Below are positions 1 through 7,864 of a DNA stretch of 47,283 nt, one piece after another. Location of the stretch: positions 1-47,283 of the forward strand of contig CAJXWJ010000024.1 of the NCBI GenBank assembly GCA_913062925.1, in the 5' to 3' direction. Position numbers and translations under genes: made by a program. The DNA comes from an uncultured Pseudorhodobacter sp. (GTDB taxonomy: Bacteria > Pseudomonadota > Alphaproteobacteria > Rhodobacterales > Rhodobacteraceae). Within the stretch, counting starts at the first letter, position 1. Each line of letters starts with the position of its first letter. The notes beneath the pieces were generated by a model. The model was not told the origin of the DNA. It saw only the letters and a list, made by a program, of their open reading frames with translations, and did no database searches.

Positions 1-51
1 CCCTCTTGCCTGGTTGAAAACCAGATGTCCTAACCGATAGACGAACGGGCC
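1..51 (-). tRNA. tRNA-Glu (UUC), partial at the window edge
   Basis: Read on the minus strand, the sequence begins with a GGCCCGT acceptor strand. A D-arm with GTTAGGA follows, then an anticodon arm whose 4-5 bp stem (CTGG/CCAG) closes the seven-base loop TTTTCAA, giving anticodon TTC (Glu). The variable loop, T-arm and 3' acceptor end lie outside the window, so only the 5' two thirds is visible. The assignment rests on the anticodon and on general resemblance to alphaproteobacterial tRNA-Glu. Confidence 0.85.
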
Positions 52-105
52 ACTGGGGCGCTTCCTAGAGGGTAATTCGGTGGGCTGCAAGGGGGGAAAA
101 GCGGG

Positions 106-903
106 TTATCTGTCTATTTTTTCAGCCATCAGTGCAATGGCTTGTTGGTAGACGGTGGCGGCGTTCCATTCCTGAATGACGGCAAAGTTCGGCGCGCCTT
201 CTTGGTAGGCTTTTCCAGCCTGCCAGCCCTTTTGCGCAAGGTAATTGGCGGTTGTGGCCATTGCGTCAGTCAGGTTCTCGAGGTCAATGCGGCCGTCACC
301 ATTGCCGTCAACGCCGTAGCGCTGCGCATTGCCCATCAGGAACTGCGTGTGGCCCCATTCGCCATGTTTGGCACCTACTGTGGTCGGGCTGATTGCGCCC
401 TGATCCACCATTTGCAGCGCTGCGATCAGATGCGGTTTGAAGTAATCCGACCGCCTGCAATCCCAAACCAAAGTCGCCACCGCCGAGACGATATTGGTAT
501 CGCCCATAAAACCGCCAAAACCAGTTTCCATACCGTGGATCGCCAGCAAAATCCCCGCTGGCACGCCGTATTGCGCCTCAAGGGCTGCAAAAAGCGCGGC
601 ATTCTTGGCTTTGCGTTTGCGGCCCTGCGCCACGATGGTCTCGGCCCCGCGCAGGGCCATGAATTTCTCCAGCGTGTATTTAAAGCTTTTTTGATTGCGG
701 TCGGCCGAGATGGTGGCGGTCGAATAACGCGCGGCCTTGAGGGCGGCAAGGCCCGCGGGCCCAACACCTGCTGTCTGCGCTTCGGCCGCTATTGCAGGCT
801 TCCAGCCGTCAAATCCAGCCGAGCTATTGCCACAGGGCGCGGCCCATATCTGGCTCGCGATGAACAGGGCAGGGATCAGCGTTATGATAAATGATTTTGG
901 CAT
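106..903 (-). CDS. Periplasmic lytic murein transglycosylase, MltB-like
   Basis: A 265-residue protein with an N-terminal export signal (residues 1-22, ending SQIWA-AP) and an SLT_2/MltB-type domain. The motif HGMETGFGGFMGD (about residues 123-135) places the probable catalytic glutamate at E126. Downstream segments WGHTQF and a calcium-loop-like DGNGDGRIDL (about 198-208) are typical of the family. It should cleave peptidoglycan glycan strands in the periplasm, leaving 1,6-anhydro ends. The start is the ATG after AAGGCG. It is a single-gene unit between tRNA-Glu and the xyl operon terminator. A cysteine at 24 is preceded by Pro, so a lipoprotein anchor is unlikely. Family call is confident; the exact paralogue is not. 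Confidence 0.85.
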   Translation of the reverse strand: MPKSFIITLIPALFIASQIWAAPCGNSSAGFDGWKPAIAAEAQTAGVGPAGLAALKAARYSTATISADRNQKSFKYTLEKFMALRGAETIVAQGRKRKAKNAALFAALEAQYGVPAGILLAIHGMETGFGGFMGDTNIVSAVATLVWDCRRSDYFKPHLIAALQMVDQGAISPTTVGAKHGEWGHTQFLMGNAQRYGVDGNGDGRIDLENLTDAMATTANYLAQKGWQAGKAYQEGAPNFAVIQEWNAATVYQQAIALMAEKIDR

Positions 904-1003
904 CGGACGCCTTTATGTAAAGCACTATCGCCCCAGCATAGCGGCATGGCTTTGACACGCAAGATCGCTGTTGTGCCTGCCATCTAACAGGCGACAGACA
1001 TGG

Positions 1004-1034
1004 CAAAGGCGCAGGGAGGCTCCCTGCGCCTTTG
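1004..1034 (-). terminator. Terminator hairpin downstream of xylG
   Basis: A perfect 14-bp inverted repeat (CAAAGGCGCAGGGA / TCCCTGCGCCTTTG) with a 3-nt loop lies 18 nt past the xylG stop. The U-tract is short, but the stem is long and GC-rich. It probably ends xylFHG transcription and could work in both orientations. Confidence 0.75.
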
Positions 1035-1051
1035 GTTCGTGTCAAGGCTGT

Positions 1052-1810
1052 TTACACCGCGTTCTCGGGCTTTTTGCCCATGATGATCATGCCAAGGATA
1101 TCCTCGTCGGTCACCTCGTTGACGTTCACCGTGCCCACGCGCTGGCCGTTCTTCATCACCACGGCGCGATCGCAAAGATCCATCACCGCGTGGATGTCAT
1201 GCTCGATCAGGAAGATGCCGATGCCTTGCTTTTTCAGTTCGGCAATCAGCTCGGCAACCATCTGGGTTTCTTGTGGCCCCAGCGCTGCGGTCGGCTCGTC
1301 CATGATCAGGATCTTGGCGTTGAAATAGACCGCGCGGGCGATGGCCACCGATTGGCGCTGACCACCCGACAGGGCAGAAACCGGCACATCAAACTTGCGG
1401 AAGTTCGGGTTTAGACGCGCAAGGATCTTGCGAGTCTCAGCCTCCATCGCGCTGTCGTCCAGAAAACCGCCTGGGCCAACAATCTCGCGGCCCAAGAACA
1501 GGTTCGAGGCCGCGTTCAGGTTATCCGCCAGAGCAAGCGTCTGGTAGATCGTCTCGATATTATAGCTGCGTGCGTCGCGCGGGTTGCTGATCTCGGCCTT
1601 TTCGCCGTTGACATAGATCTCGCCCGCGTCGGCCTGATAGGCCCCCGACAGACATTTGATCAGCGTTGATTTGCCCGCACCATTGTGGCCCAAAAGGCCA
1701 ACAACTTCGCCTGGATAAAGGTCGATCGAGACATGATCAACCGCCTTGATGCCGCCAAAGGCGATCGAGATATCGCGCATCTCGACCAGAGGTGTTCCTG
1801 ATTTGCTCAT
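1052..1810 (-). CDS. xylG: D-xylose ABC transporter, ATP-binding subunit
   Basis: A 252-residue single-domain ABC ATPase that powers sugar import through XylH. Walker [10 protein letters not shown] is at about 41-49, the signature LSGGQ at 147-151 and Walker B ILIMDE at 167-172, followed by the EHD switch region. E. coli XylG is a fused two-domain protein of about 510 residues; this is a single domain and presumably acts as a homodimer. I chose the ATG at 1810 because GAGGGG sits 8 nt upstream. An in-frame TTG at 1825 overlapping the xylH stop is possible but less likely. It is the last gene of xylF-xylH-xylG. Substrate is inferred from the neighbouring XylF; other sugars cannot be excluded. 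Confidence 0.85.
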   Translation of the reverse strand: MSKSGTPLVEMRDISIAFGGIKAVDHVSIDLYPGEVVGLLGHNGAGKSTLIKCLSGAYQADAGEIYVNGEKAEISNPRDARSYNIETIYQTLALADNLNAASNLFLGREIVGPGGFLDDSAMEAETRKILARLNPNFRKFDVPVSALSGGQRQSVAIARAVYFNAKILIMDEPTAALGPQETQMVAELIAELKKQGIGIFLIEHDIHAVMDLCDRAVVMKNGQRVGTVNVNEVTDEDILGMIIMGKKPENAV

Positions 1811-1821
1811 TTCGTCACCCC

Positions 1822-3156
1822 TCAATTGGTTTTCTTGCGGTAGATGATGTCAAGATAGACAGCCAGCACCAGCGCCAAGCCGACCACGATTTTGCGGTAA
1901 GACCCGTCACCGTAACCGATCAGCACCATGCCGGTTTGCAAGCTTTGGATCACCATAGTGCCGATGATGGCGCCGTAGATGGTGCCCACACCGCCCGCAA
2001 GCGAGGTGCCGCCGATCACAGCCGAGGCGATGACGTAAAGCTCTTCCAGATCGCCAAGCGCGTTGGTGGCAGAGGTCAGACGCGCCGAGGCAACCACAGC
2101 GGCAAGACCCGCCAGCATCCCCATCAGCGCAAAGATCTTCACCGTCATCATCCGCGTGTCGATGCCCGAAAGCGCTGCCGCCTCTGGGTTGCCACCGATG
2201 GCAAAGACATAGCGGCCAAAGCGGGTGCGCGTCATCAGAATGGTCATGCCGATGCCAACTGCCGCCAAGATCAACACGGGGATCGCAAAGCCGTGGCTGA
2301 TGAACAGCTCGCTTGGCGGGGTGCTGATATTATGCGCCTCGGCATAGGCTTTGACGATGCCGATGGGCCAAGGATAGGCGTCAACCACCAGCACGGCTGC
2401 AATCAACACGCCACAGGCAAGCCCTGCAACCGTTGCTTCAGCCCAAAGCGGGCGAAGGCGGAAGTCGTGCTTCATTCGGTTCATGCGGCCGCGATACATC
2501 AGCAGCAAGACCACAGCACAGCCCAAAAGCCCAACGATCCAGCTGCCGGTCGACCCGATGGCACCATAAGGCCCGCCGCCCAGCAGGGCAAAGTTCTGAT
2601 CTACCGGCGCAATGGTCTTGCCGTCGGCCACCAAAAACGCAGCCCCGCGCCAGATGAGCATGCCGCCCAGCGTCACGATAAATGCCGGAATGGCAAGGTA
2701 AGCGGTCAGCCAGCCCTGCAAGCAGCCAATCAGTCCGCCCAGCAGGATGCCGACGATCACTGTGATCACCCAGATCGCCGGATGGCCAAGGCCCAGATAT
2801 TGCGGCAGGATATTGACCTGCAACACGCCCATGATCATGCCGGTAAAGCCGACGATCGAGCCTACCGACAGGTCAATGTTGCGGGTGACGATGACCAGAA
2901 CCATGCCCGTGGCCATAATGCCCGTCACAGCGGTCTGCACCGACAGATTCCACAGGTTGCGCGGGGTCAGAAAGACGCCGCCACCCTTGAAAAACACGCC
3001 GTAAAAATGAAAGCCAAGCCAAATAAGGATCAGCGCCCCAACCATGCCCAGCATGCGGGTGTCCAGTTCGGTAGCACGCACGAATTTGGCAACCGGATTC
3101 AGCTTTGCGGTACTGACCTGAGGCGCGTGCTCTTGATGTTCGTTGGTGTCTGTCAT
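1822..3156 (-). CDS. xylH: D-xylose ABC transporter, permease subunit
   Basis: A 444-residue inner-membrane permease of the ribose/xylose (BPD_transp_2) family. Many hydrophobic segments run from about residue 40 to the end, including the conserved stretch around [12 protein letters not shown] that contacts the ATPase. The start is the ATG at 3156, preceded by GAGGA; longer in-frame TTG/ATG starts upstream lack this. The stop lies 12 nt before the xylG ATG, so translation is closely coupled. It forms the sugar channel with XylG and receives sugar from XylF. Confidence 0.86.
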   Translation of the reverse strand: MTDTNEHQEHAPQVSTAKLNPVAKFVRATELDTRMLGMVGALILIWLGFHFYGVFFKGGGVFLTPRNLWNLSVQTAVTGIMATGMVLVIVTRNIDLSVGSIVGFTGMIMGVLQVNILPQYLGLGHPAIWVITVIVGILLGGLIGCLQGWLTAYLAIPAFIVTLGGMLIWRGAAFLVADGKTIAPVDQNFALLGGGPYGAIGSTGSWIVGLLGCAVVLLLMYRGRMNRMKHDFRLRPLWAEATVAGLACGVLIAAVLVVDAYPWPIGIVKAYAEAHNISTPPSELFISHGFAIPVLILAAVGIGMTILMTRTRFGRYVFAIGGNPEAAALSGIDTRMMTVKIFALMGMLAGLAAVVASARLTSATNALGDLEELYVIASAVIGGTSLAGGVGTIYGAIIGTMVIQSLQTGMVLIGYGDGSYRKIVVGLALVLAVYLDIIYRKKTN

Positions 3157-3245
3157 GTCCTCATCCAGCATCCGAGAGGGGAAGGCGCAGCCGTTTTGCA
3201 AAGAATTTAGATCAAATCTGTGATCGTATCTGCACGCGCGCCTAT

Positions 3246-3275
3246 AAAAAAGGCGCCACCCAAGCGGGTGACGCC
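3246..3275 (-). terminator. Intra-operon terminator/attenuator between xylF and xylH
   Basis: On the minus strand the RNA would form GGCGTCACCC-gctt-GGGTGGCGCC followed by six U residues. This is a 10-position stem with one mismatch and has the form of an intrinsic terminator. It lies 16 nt after the xylF stop and before xylH. Partial termination here would give more binding protein than permease, a common arrangement in sugar ABC operons (inference). Confidence 0.8.
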
Positions 3276-3291
3276 CCTGTTTTAGCCTAGA

Positions 3292-4317
3292 TTACTGGCA
3301 AGCAGCAACGTCAGCCATTGCACCTTCGCAGGCAGCCTCTTTGGTGATGTGACCTGCGTCAATCGCCAAGTTCAGCGTGTCTTTGGTGATCGGGGTTGGC
3401 GAAAGCAGGATCGCGTTCATCTCAACGCCATTGGCGCCGCCGTTGAACTTGGATGCGCCAGCGATGGCGTCCAAAGCGGTGCCTTCAGCCAAAGCCGCTG
3501 CGATTTCGCCAGCAGCTTTACCCAGTTGACGCGAGTCTTTCCAAACCGAAACGGTCTGGGTGCCACGCGCCACACGGTTGATAGCTGCCAGATCGCCGTC
3601 TTGGCCGCCGACTGGGATCACAAGACCCTGTGCGGACAAAGCTGCAACCACGCCGCCTGCCATGCCGTCGTTTTCCGACAGAACAGCGTCAACTGCGTTG
3701 TTGTTGGCGGTCAGGATCTGCTCCATGTTCTTCTGAGCATTCTCTGGCTTCCAGCCGTCGGAGCTTGCTTCGCCAACGATCTTGATGGTGCCGGCTTTGA
3801 CAGCATCGCCGATGACTTCTTCCATGCCTTCACGCAGGAAAGCAGCGTTTGGATCGCCTGGGTCGCCCAGGATGATCGCGTAGTTGCCGTCGCCTTTAAC
3901 TTTCATGACTTCTTCAGCGATGATCTTGCCAACGCCTTTGTTGTCGAAGGTCAGATAGAAGGTGCGTGCATCTTCGATCAGACGGTCGTAGCCAACCACT
4001 GGAATGCCTTCGGAAGCGGCTTTCTCGATGGCAGGACCGATTGCGTCTTTGTCCCAAGCGTTGATGATCAGAGCGTTTGCGCCCTGTGCGATCAGCGCGT
4101 CAACGTCCGACAGCTGCTTTTCCGACGACGACTGAGCGTCAGCCGAAATATACTCGTCGCCAGCGGCTTCGATAGCTGCTTTCATTGCAGCTTCGTCGAT
4201 CTTCCAGCGCTCTTCTTGAAAGCTCGCCCAAGACACGCCGATTTTCTTGCCTTCTGCGAGTGCAGCCGACGAAAAACCTGCTGCGGCGATAACCGCAAGC
4301 ATAATTACCTTACGCAT
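3292..4317 (-). CDS. xylF: D-xylose-binding periplasmic protein
   Basis: A 341-residue type I periplasmic binding protein with a signal peptide (1-21, cleaved after SSAALA). From residue 24 it follows the E. coli XylF pattern closely: a KIGVSWASFQEERW start, then AYDR-like VVGYDRLI, YLTFDN, DGWKPENA, the TANNN-(A/K)-(V/I)DAV segment and GGQDGDLAAI. These match the ligand-contact regions of xylose binders. It delivers D-xylose to XylGH. The start has a strong GGGAGGA ribosome binding site. It is the first gene of the operon and is divergent from the ROK regulator, which supports xylose as the substrate. Confidence 0.9.
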   Translation of the reverse strand: MRKVIMLAVIAAAGFSSAALAEGKKIGVSWASFQEERWKIDEAAMKAAIEAAGDEYISADAQSSSEKQLSDVDALIAQGANALIINAWDKDAIGPAIEKAASEGIPVVGYDRLIEDARTFYLTFDNKGVGKIIAEEVMKVKGDGNYAIILGDPGDPNAAFLREGMEEVIGDAVKAGTIKIVGEASSDGWKPENAQKNMEQILTANNNAVDAVLSENDGMAGGVVAALSAQGLVIPVGGQDGDLAAINRVARGTQTVSVWKDSRQLGKAAGEIAAALAEGTALDAIAGASKFNGGANGVEMNAILLSPTPITKDTLNLAIDAGHITKEAACEGAMADVAACQ

Positions 4318-4380
4318 TGTAATCCTCCCTATGGATTCGGTCGCTTATCTGACCTGTTCTGCAGATTCGCTAGAACTGCC

Positions 4381-4412
4381 GCAAATTTGCCGCGAATAAA
4401 TTCAGTTGTCAA
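4381..4412 (-). promoter_or_regulatory. Putative xylF promoter with overlapping operator palindrome
   Basis: On the minus strand a perfect -35 hexamer TTGACA (4412-4407) is followed after 17 nt by CAAATT as a weak -10 (4389-4384). The 10-bp perfect palindrome GCAAATTTGC (4381-4390) covers that -10, as expected for repressor binding. The assignment is by pattern only. Confidence 0.5.
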
Positions 4413-4429
4413 AATAAAACTGTCGCGTA

Positions 4430-4477
4430 ACATCCGGATGTGACAGAAATTCTGCATGCGCACTGCTGCATTGCAGC
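4430..4477. promoter_or_regulatory. Candidate operators in the xylF / ROK-regulator divergent region
   Basis: Two further palindromes lie between the divergent genes: the perfect 12-mer ACATCCGGATGT (4430-4441) and GCTGCA-T-TGCAGC (4465-4477). They are candidate binding sites for the adjacent ROK regulator. Which one, if either, is the true operator cannot be decided from the sequence. Confidence 0.4.
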
Positions 4478-4531
4478 GAAATTCATGATTTTTAGTGATT
4501 TTGCTGCGTTTTTTGTTAGGGGAGCGAATAA

Positions 4532-5824
4532 ATGTCAGCCGATGGCCTGGGCCACAGCGATCTTGAGGACGAATCGAAGGCGGCACTTCAGGGCTTTGGG
4601 CCGCTGATTCCGCCTTTGTCCGAATCGATGCGCCCGTTGCGCCAGCAGGTATTTGACCGCGTGCGCGCAACTGGTTTGGTGGCGCGGGTGCAGGTGGCCA
4701 AAGATCTGGGGGTCTCACCGGCCACCGTGACCACGATTACCTCGGAATTGATCGAGGCGGGGCTGATCGAAGAGGTCGCAGCCCCGCGCGATAGCGACTC
4801 GGGGCGTGGCCGCCCTGCGGTGGCTTTGGGGGTGCGGCGCGGCGCGCATCTGGTGGCGGGCATGAAGATGTCAGACCGTGAGCAATCGGCGGTTATCGTT
4901 GATTTTGCAGGCAATTTGGTGGCCAATGAGGTGGTGCCGCGGAGGCCAGGGGCGCTGTCGTCGGCCGGCATGCTGGATGCGATCGAGTCGCTGCTGACCC
5001 GGGTCTGCGACAAAGCCGGCATTCATCGCTCGGCGCTGTCGGGGGTTGGGATTGGCTTGCCGGGCTTTATTGATAACGCCGAAGGTCTGGTGCTGTGGTC
5101 CTCGACCCTAACAGAGCGCGGGGTGGGGCTGGTGGATATGGCGCAACGTCGGCTGCAACTCCCCGTTTTTATTGACAATGACGCCAATCTGGTTGCCATG
5201 GCCGAGCTTTGGTTTGGCGCGGGGCGCAGCTTGGCGGATTTTGCGGTTGTCACCTTTGAACACGGCGTTGGCATGGGCTTTGTGATGAACCACAAGCTTT
5301 ACCGCGGCGCGCGACGTTTGGGGATGGAGCTGGGCCACACCAAGGTGCAGCTTGATGGTGCGCTGTGTCGCTGCGGCCAGCGCGGTTGCCTCGAGGCCTA
5401 TGTCGCCGATTACGCGCTTGCACGCGAGGCCAGCACAGCGCTGAATTGGGGCGACCGCGAGGGCCAGCCGATATCTGTGCTGCTGGAAAGTCTTTATGAG
5501 CAGGCGAAATCTGGCGATGTCACCGCCCGCAGCATCTTTCGCCGCGCAGGGCGGTATTTGGCGGTGGGGCTGGCCAATGTGGTCAATCTGTTTGACCCCT
5601 CGCTGATTATTCTGTCCGGCGAGCGGTTGAAGTTTGACTATCTTTACGCCGCTGAAACTCTGGCCGAGATGGATCATCTGGCGATCAACACAGGCCGTCC
5701 GCGCCCGCCGATCGAAATTCATGCTTGGGGCGATCTGCTTTGGGCGCATGGCGCCGCGGCGCTGGCACTGTCGTCGGTGACCGAGCGTATCCTTGCGGCA
5801 AGCCGCGAGATAGCCGCGCAATAA
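4532..5824 (+). CDS. ROK-family transcriptional regulator of xylose uptake (XylR-like)
   Basis: A 430-residue ROK repressor. An N-terminal winged helix-turn-helix (about 49-80, VAKDLGVSPATVTTITSEL) is followed by a sugar-kinase-like fold. Visible ROK features are GVGIGLPGFID, IDNDAN (214-219), ELGHTKV with the zinc/sugar histidine H269, and the zinc cluster CRCGQRGC (C279, C281, C286). It probably represses xylFHG and is released by xylose or a derivative (inference from divergent position). The start ATG has GGGGAG 9 nt upstream. The first 30 residues are an extension before the HTH, so a slightly later start is possible. Confidence 0.82.
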   Translation: MSADGLGHSDLEDESKAALQGFGPLIPPLSESMRPLRQQVFDRVRATGLVARVQVAKDLGVSPATVTTITSELIEAGLIEEVAAPRDSDSGRGRPAVALGVRRGAHLVAGMKMSDREQSAVIVDFAGNLVANEVVPRRPGALSSAGMLDAIESLLTRVCDKAGIHRSALSGVGIGLPGFIDNAEGLVLWSSTLTERGVGLVDMAQRRLQLPVFIDNDANLVAMAELWFGAGRSLADFAVVTFEHGVGMGFVMNHKLYRGARRLGMELGHTKVQLDGALCRCGQRGCLEAYVADYALAREASTALNWGDREGQPISVLLESLYEQAKSGDVTARSIFRRAGRYLAVGLANVVNLFDPSLIILSGERLKFDYLYAAETLAEMDHLAINTGRPRPPIEIHAWGDLLWAHGAAALALSSVTERILAASREIAAQ

Positions 5825-5837
5825 ACCCAGTTATATC

Positions 5838-5996
5838 TTAGGGTTGAGAGATGCGTTGCATCTGCGGCACATGGCTAGACAGCATACCATCCGGCGCGAA
5901 AATGAAAAACAGCGCACCGAAATAGGCCAGAGCAAAAACAATGGCAGCCCCAAATGTAGCACGTTTTGCGCGGGAATTGGGCAGCGATTGGGTCAT
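5838..5996 (-). CDS. Small single-span membrane protein, unknown function
   Basis: A 52-residue ORF with start ATG preceded by AGGAA and a TAA stop. The N-terminus is basic (SRAKRAT), one hydrophobic span runs over about residues 15-34 (GAAIVFALAYFGALFFIF), and the tail is short and polar. This is consistent with a one-pass inner-membrane protein, N-terminus inside. Family not recognised. It is convergent with the ROK gene (13 nt between stops) and divergent from the Rrf2 regulator. The basic-TM architecture and plausible ribosome binding site make it more likely real than chance, but there is no homology evidence. Confidence 0.5.
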   Translation of the reverse strand: MTQSLPNSRAKRATFGAAIVFALAYFGALFFIFAPDGMLSSHVPQMQRISQP

Positions 5997-6157
5997 GATG
6001 ATTTCCTATACACAAAGCATAGACGATGCTGGAACCCTACGCTGCGATTTTGATTCTGCAAAGAACAATCATCTACGGTTTAACTCGTGATTTATGCAAA
6101 TCAGCAGCGAAAGTCGGTTTTCCTCTTGGATATCGGCCACATCGCCTGCATCCTGCT

Positions 6158-6177
6158 ATCGGCAAAACTTTGCCGAT
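6158..6177. promoter_or_regulatory. Inverted repeat upstream of the Rrf2 regulator
   Basis: A perfect 9-bp inverted repeat (ATCGGCAAA-ac-TTTGCCGAT) lies 35 nt before the Rrf2 ATG. Rrf2 proteins commonly bind near-palindromes at their own promoters, so this is a candidate autoregulatory operator. Confidence 0.5.
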
Positions 6178-6212
6178 GGGGGATTTTAAGCGATGGCGGC
6201 AGGGCGCAGGCG

Positions 6213-6671
6213 ATGATCACGCAGAAAATGAAATATGCGTTGAAGGCCCTTTTGGTGCTGGCTGATGAGGCGGCAAGTGCGGCGCCAGCAGCCTTGACGA
6301 TCGAGGCTGTGGCCAAGCGTTCGGGCACGCCCAAACGCTTTCTCGAGCATATTTTGCTGGATCTGCGCAACGCGGGGTTGATCTCGTCAACGCGGGGGCG
6401 TTCGGGCGGTTATGTGCTGATCAAGCCGCCGGCAGAGGTGTCGATTTCCGAGCTGTTGCGGCTGATTGATGGCCCGATAGCGCCGCTGCCCTGCCTGTCG
6501 CGGCGGGCCTATCAGCGCTGCGAAGACTGCGTCGACGAAGACAGCTGCCGGATTCGCAAGGTCTTTGCCGATATCTTTTGGTCGTACCTTTTGCTGATCG
6601 AGTCGCTGTCGCTGGCCGATATGCTGCGCTCGGATGCGGTGGCGGGGCAGGTTTTGGGCGTGCAAAGCTAG
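6213..6671 (+). CDS. Rrf2-family transcriptional regulator with an Fe-S-type cysteine set
   Basis: A 152-residue Rrf2 protein. A winged HTH occupies about residues 5-65 (KYALKALLVLAD...VAKRSGTPKRFLEHILLDLRNAGL), followed by the RGRSGGY wing typical of the family. Cysteines at 94, 103, 106 and 112 (CxxC-x5-C) resemble the [2Fe-2S]/[4Fe-4S] ligand set of IscR, NsrR and RirA, so it may sense iron-sulfur status, NO or redox. I chose the ATG at 6213 because family members start just before the first helix; the frame is open upstream. The target is unknown. The stop overlaps that of the convergent Rieske gene in CTAG. Confidence 0.8.
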   Translation: MITQKMKYALKALLVLADEAASAAPAALTIEAVAKRSGTPKRFLEHILLDLRNAGLISSTRGRSGGYVLIKPPAEVSISELLRLIDGPIAPLPCLSRRAYQRCEDCVDEDSCRIRKVFADIFWSYLLLIESLSLADMLRSDAVAGQVLGVQS

Positions 6672-7795
6672 GCGGGGATGCGGCTTGCAAGGTATTGCGC
6701 AAATTCGAAATTTGGCCGCTCGAGGTGGCTAAGCGGCCCCGGTGCTGAAAGCCCGGCTTCGATCCCGGCATAGACTTTCTCGACGCAATCCTTGTCTTCG
6801 ATATTCACATCATCAAGCAGCGCCTTGACGGTTTTCAGATAGCCCTCGGCCTTTGGATCGGCGCACCAATCGCGCGACATGCCGCCGCCATAAAGCACAT
6901 TCACATGATCGGCCCCATCGGGTGTCAGGCACAGATACCAAAAATAGCCCGGCGTCAGAGTAATCATCAGCGAAGGGTAGATCGACAACAGCCAAGTGAT
7001 GCGGCGCTGATCGCCCACAAGCTCTGTGTTGTCAGGATGCGCCAAAGACAGCGGAATGCTGTCGTTTTTCATGATGAAATGGTAGTTGAAGGCAGGCGAG
7101 CCTTCGGGGCAGGTCATTTTCATCAGATCAACCGACCCGCCAATGGTGCCCGCATGGCAGACCGGCAGGTGATAGCTTTCCATGAAATTCTCGGCCAGAA
7201 CCTTCCAATTGGTGCGCCAGCGAAAGCTTTCGCGAAAGGTCTCGCGGTAAGAGGCCATATCCAGATATCCGACAAGGTTTTCAACCTCTTGCAAGCTTTC
7301 GCGCGGGTCGGGGGCGTCTGGGTTCAGGCTGACCATGATCCAGCCCAGCCAGTCTTGGCAGCGGATGGTTGGCAGCGCGATCTGGTCTTTGCAAAAAGCC
7401 TGATTGCCCGCCATGGCTGGGGCCCCGCGCAGCGATCCGTCAAGATTATAGGTCCAGGCGTGATAGGGGCAGACGATGGATTTGGTGGTGCCGCGCCCCT
7501 CCAGCAGCTTGGACATCCGGTGCCGGCAGACATTCGACATCGCCCGCAAGTGGCCGTCTTTGTCGCGCAGCACGATGATCGGCTCGCCGGCAATCTCCAT
7601 GGTCAGATAATCGCCCGCATTTGGCAAAGCATCGGCCCGGCCTGCGCAAAGCCAGTCTTGGCCAAAAACGTGCTTTTGTTCCTGCGCCAGAAATTCGGCG
7701 CTGGTATAGACCGATTTCGGCATCGCATGCGCTTGGCTAAAGGGCACAGAGACATTGGCATGCAGCTCGGCTGCGGCAGAGGTCGGCTTGGTCAT
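6668..7795 (-). CDS. Rieske-type oxygenase alpha subunit, quaternary-amine (CntA-like) class
   Basis: A 375-residue ring-hydroxylating-oxygenase-type protein. The Rieske [2Fe-2S] motif is C90-x-H92 ... C109-x2-H112 (CRHR, CPYHAW). The mononuclear iron site follows in NWKVLAENFMESYHLPVCH with H209 and H214. The residue that bridges the two metal sites is Glu (E206) instead of the Asp of aromatic dioxygenases. I recall this substitution from carnitine monooxygenase CntA and relatives that oxidise quaternary ammonium compounds. The substrate is therefore probably a carnitine-, betaine- or stachydrine-like amine (inference). No ferredoxin reductase is encoded in the window, so the electron donor must lie elsewhere. 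The start is the ATG at 7795. Confidence 0.82.
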   Translation of the reverse strand: MTKPTSAAAELHANVSVPFSQAHAMPKSVYTSAEFLAQEQKHVFGQDWLCAGRADALPNAGDYLTMEIAGEPIIVLRDKDGHLRAMSNVCRHRMSKLLEGRGTTKSIVCPYHAWTYNLDGSLRGAPAMAGNQAFCKDQIALPTIRCQDWLGWIMVSLNPDAPDPRESLQEVENLVGYLDMASYRETFRESFRWRTNWKVLAENFMESYHLPVCHAGTIGGSVDLMKMTCPEGSPAFNYHFIMKNDSIPLSLAHPDNTELVGDQRRITWLLSIYPSLMITLTPGYFWYLCLTPDGADHVNVLYGGGMSRDWCADPKAEGYLKTVKALLDDVNIEDKDCVEKVYAGIEAGLSAPGPLSHLERPNFEFAQYLASRIPA

Positions 7796-7864
7796 GGCAT
7801 CCTGCTTTCGCAAAAGGTTCGCTTAGTTGGCGGCAAGGCGGGGCAAAGCGCAAGTCAATCTTGG

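Noticed and set aside
1792-3210. Long plus-strand open frame opposite xylH
   Set aside because: It is rich in His, Gln, Arg and Asp with no recognisable domain, as expected for the antisense shadow of a hydrophobic permease in GC-rich DNA.
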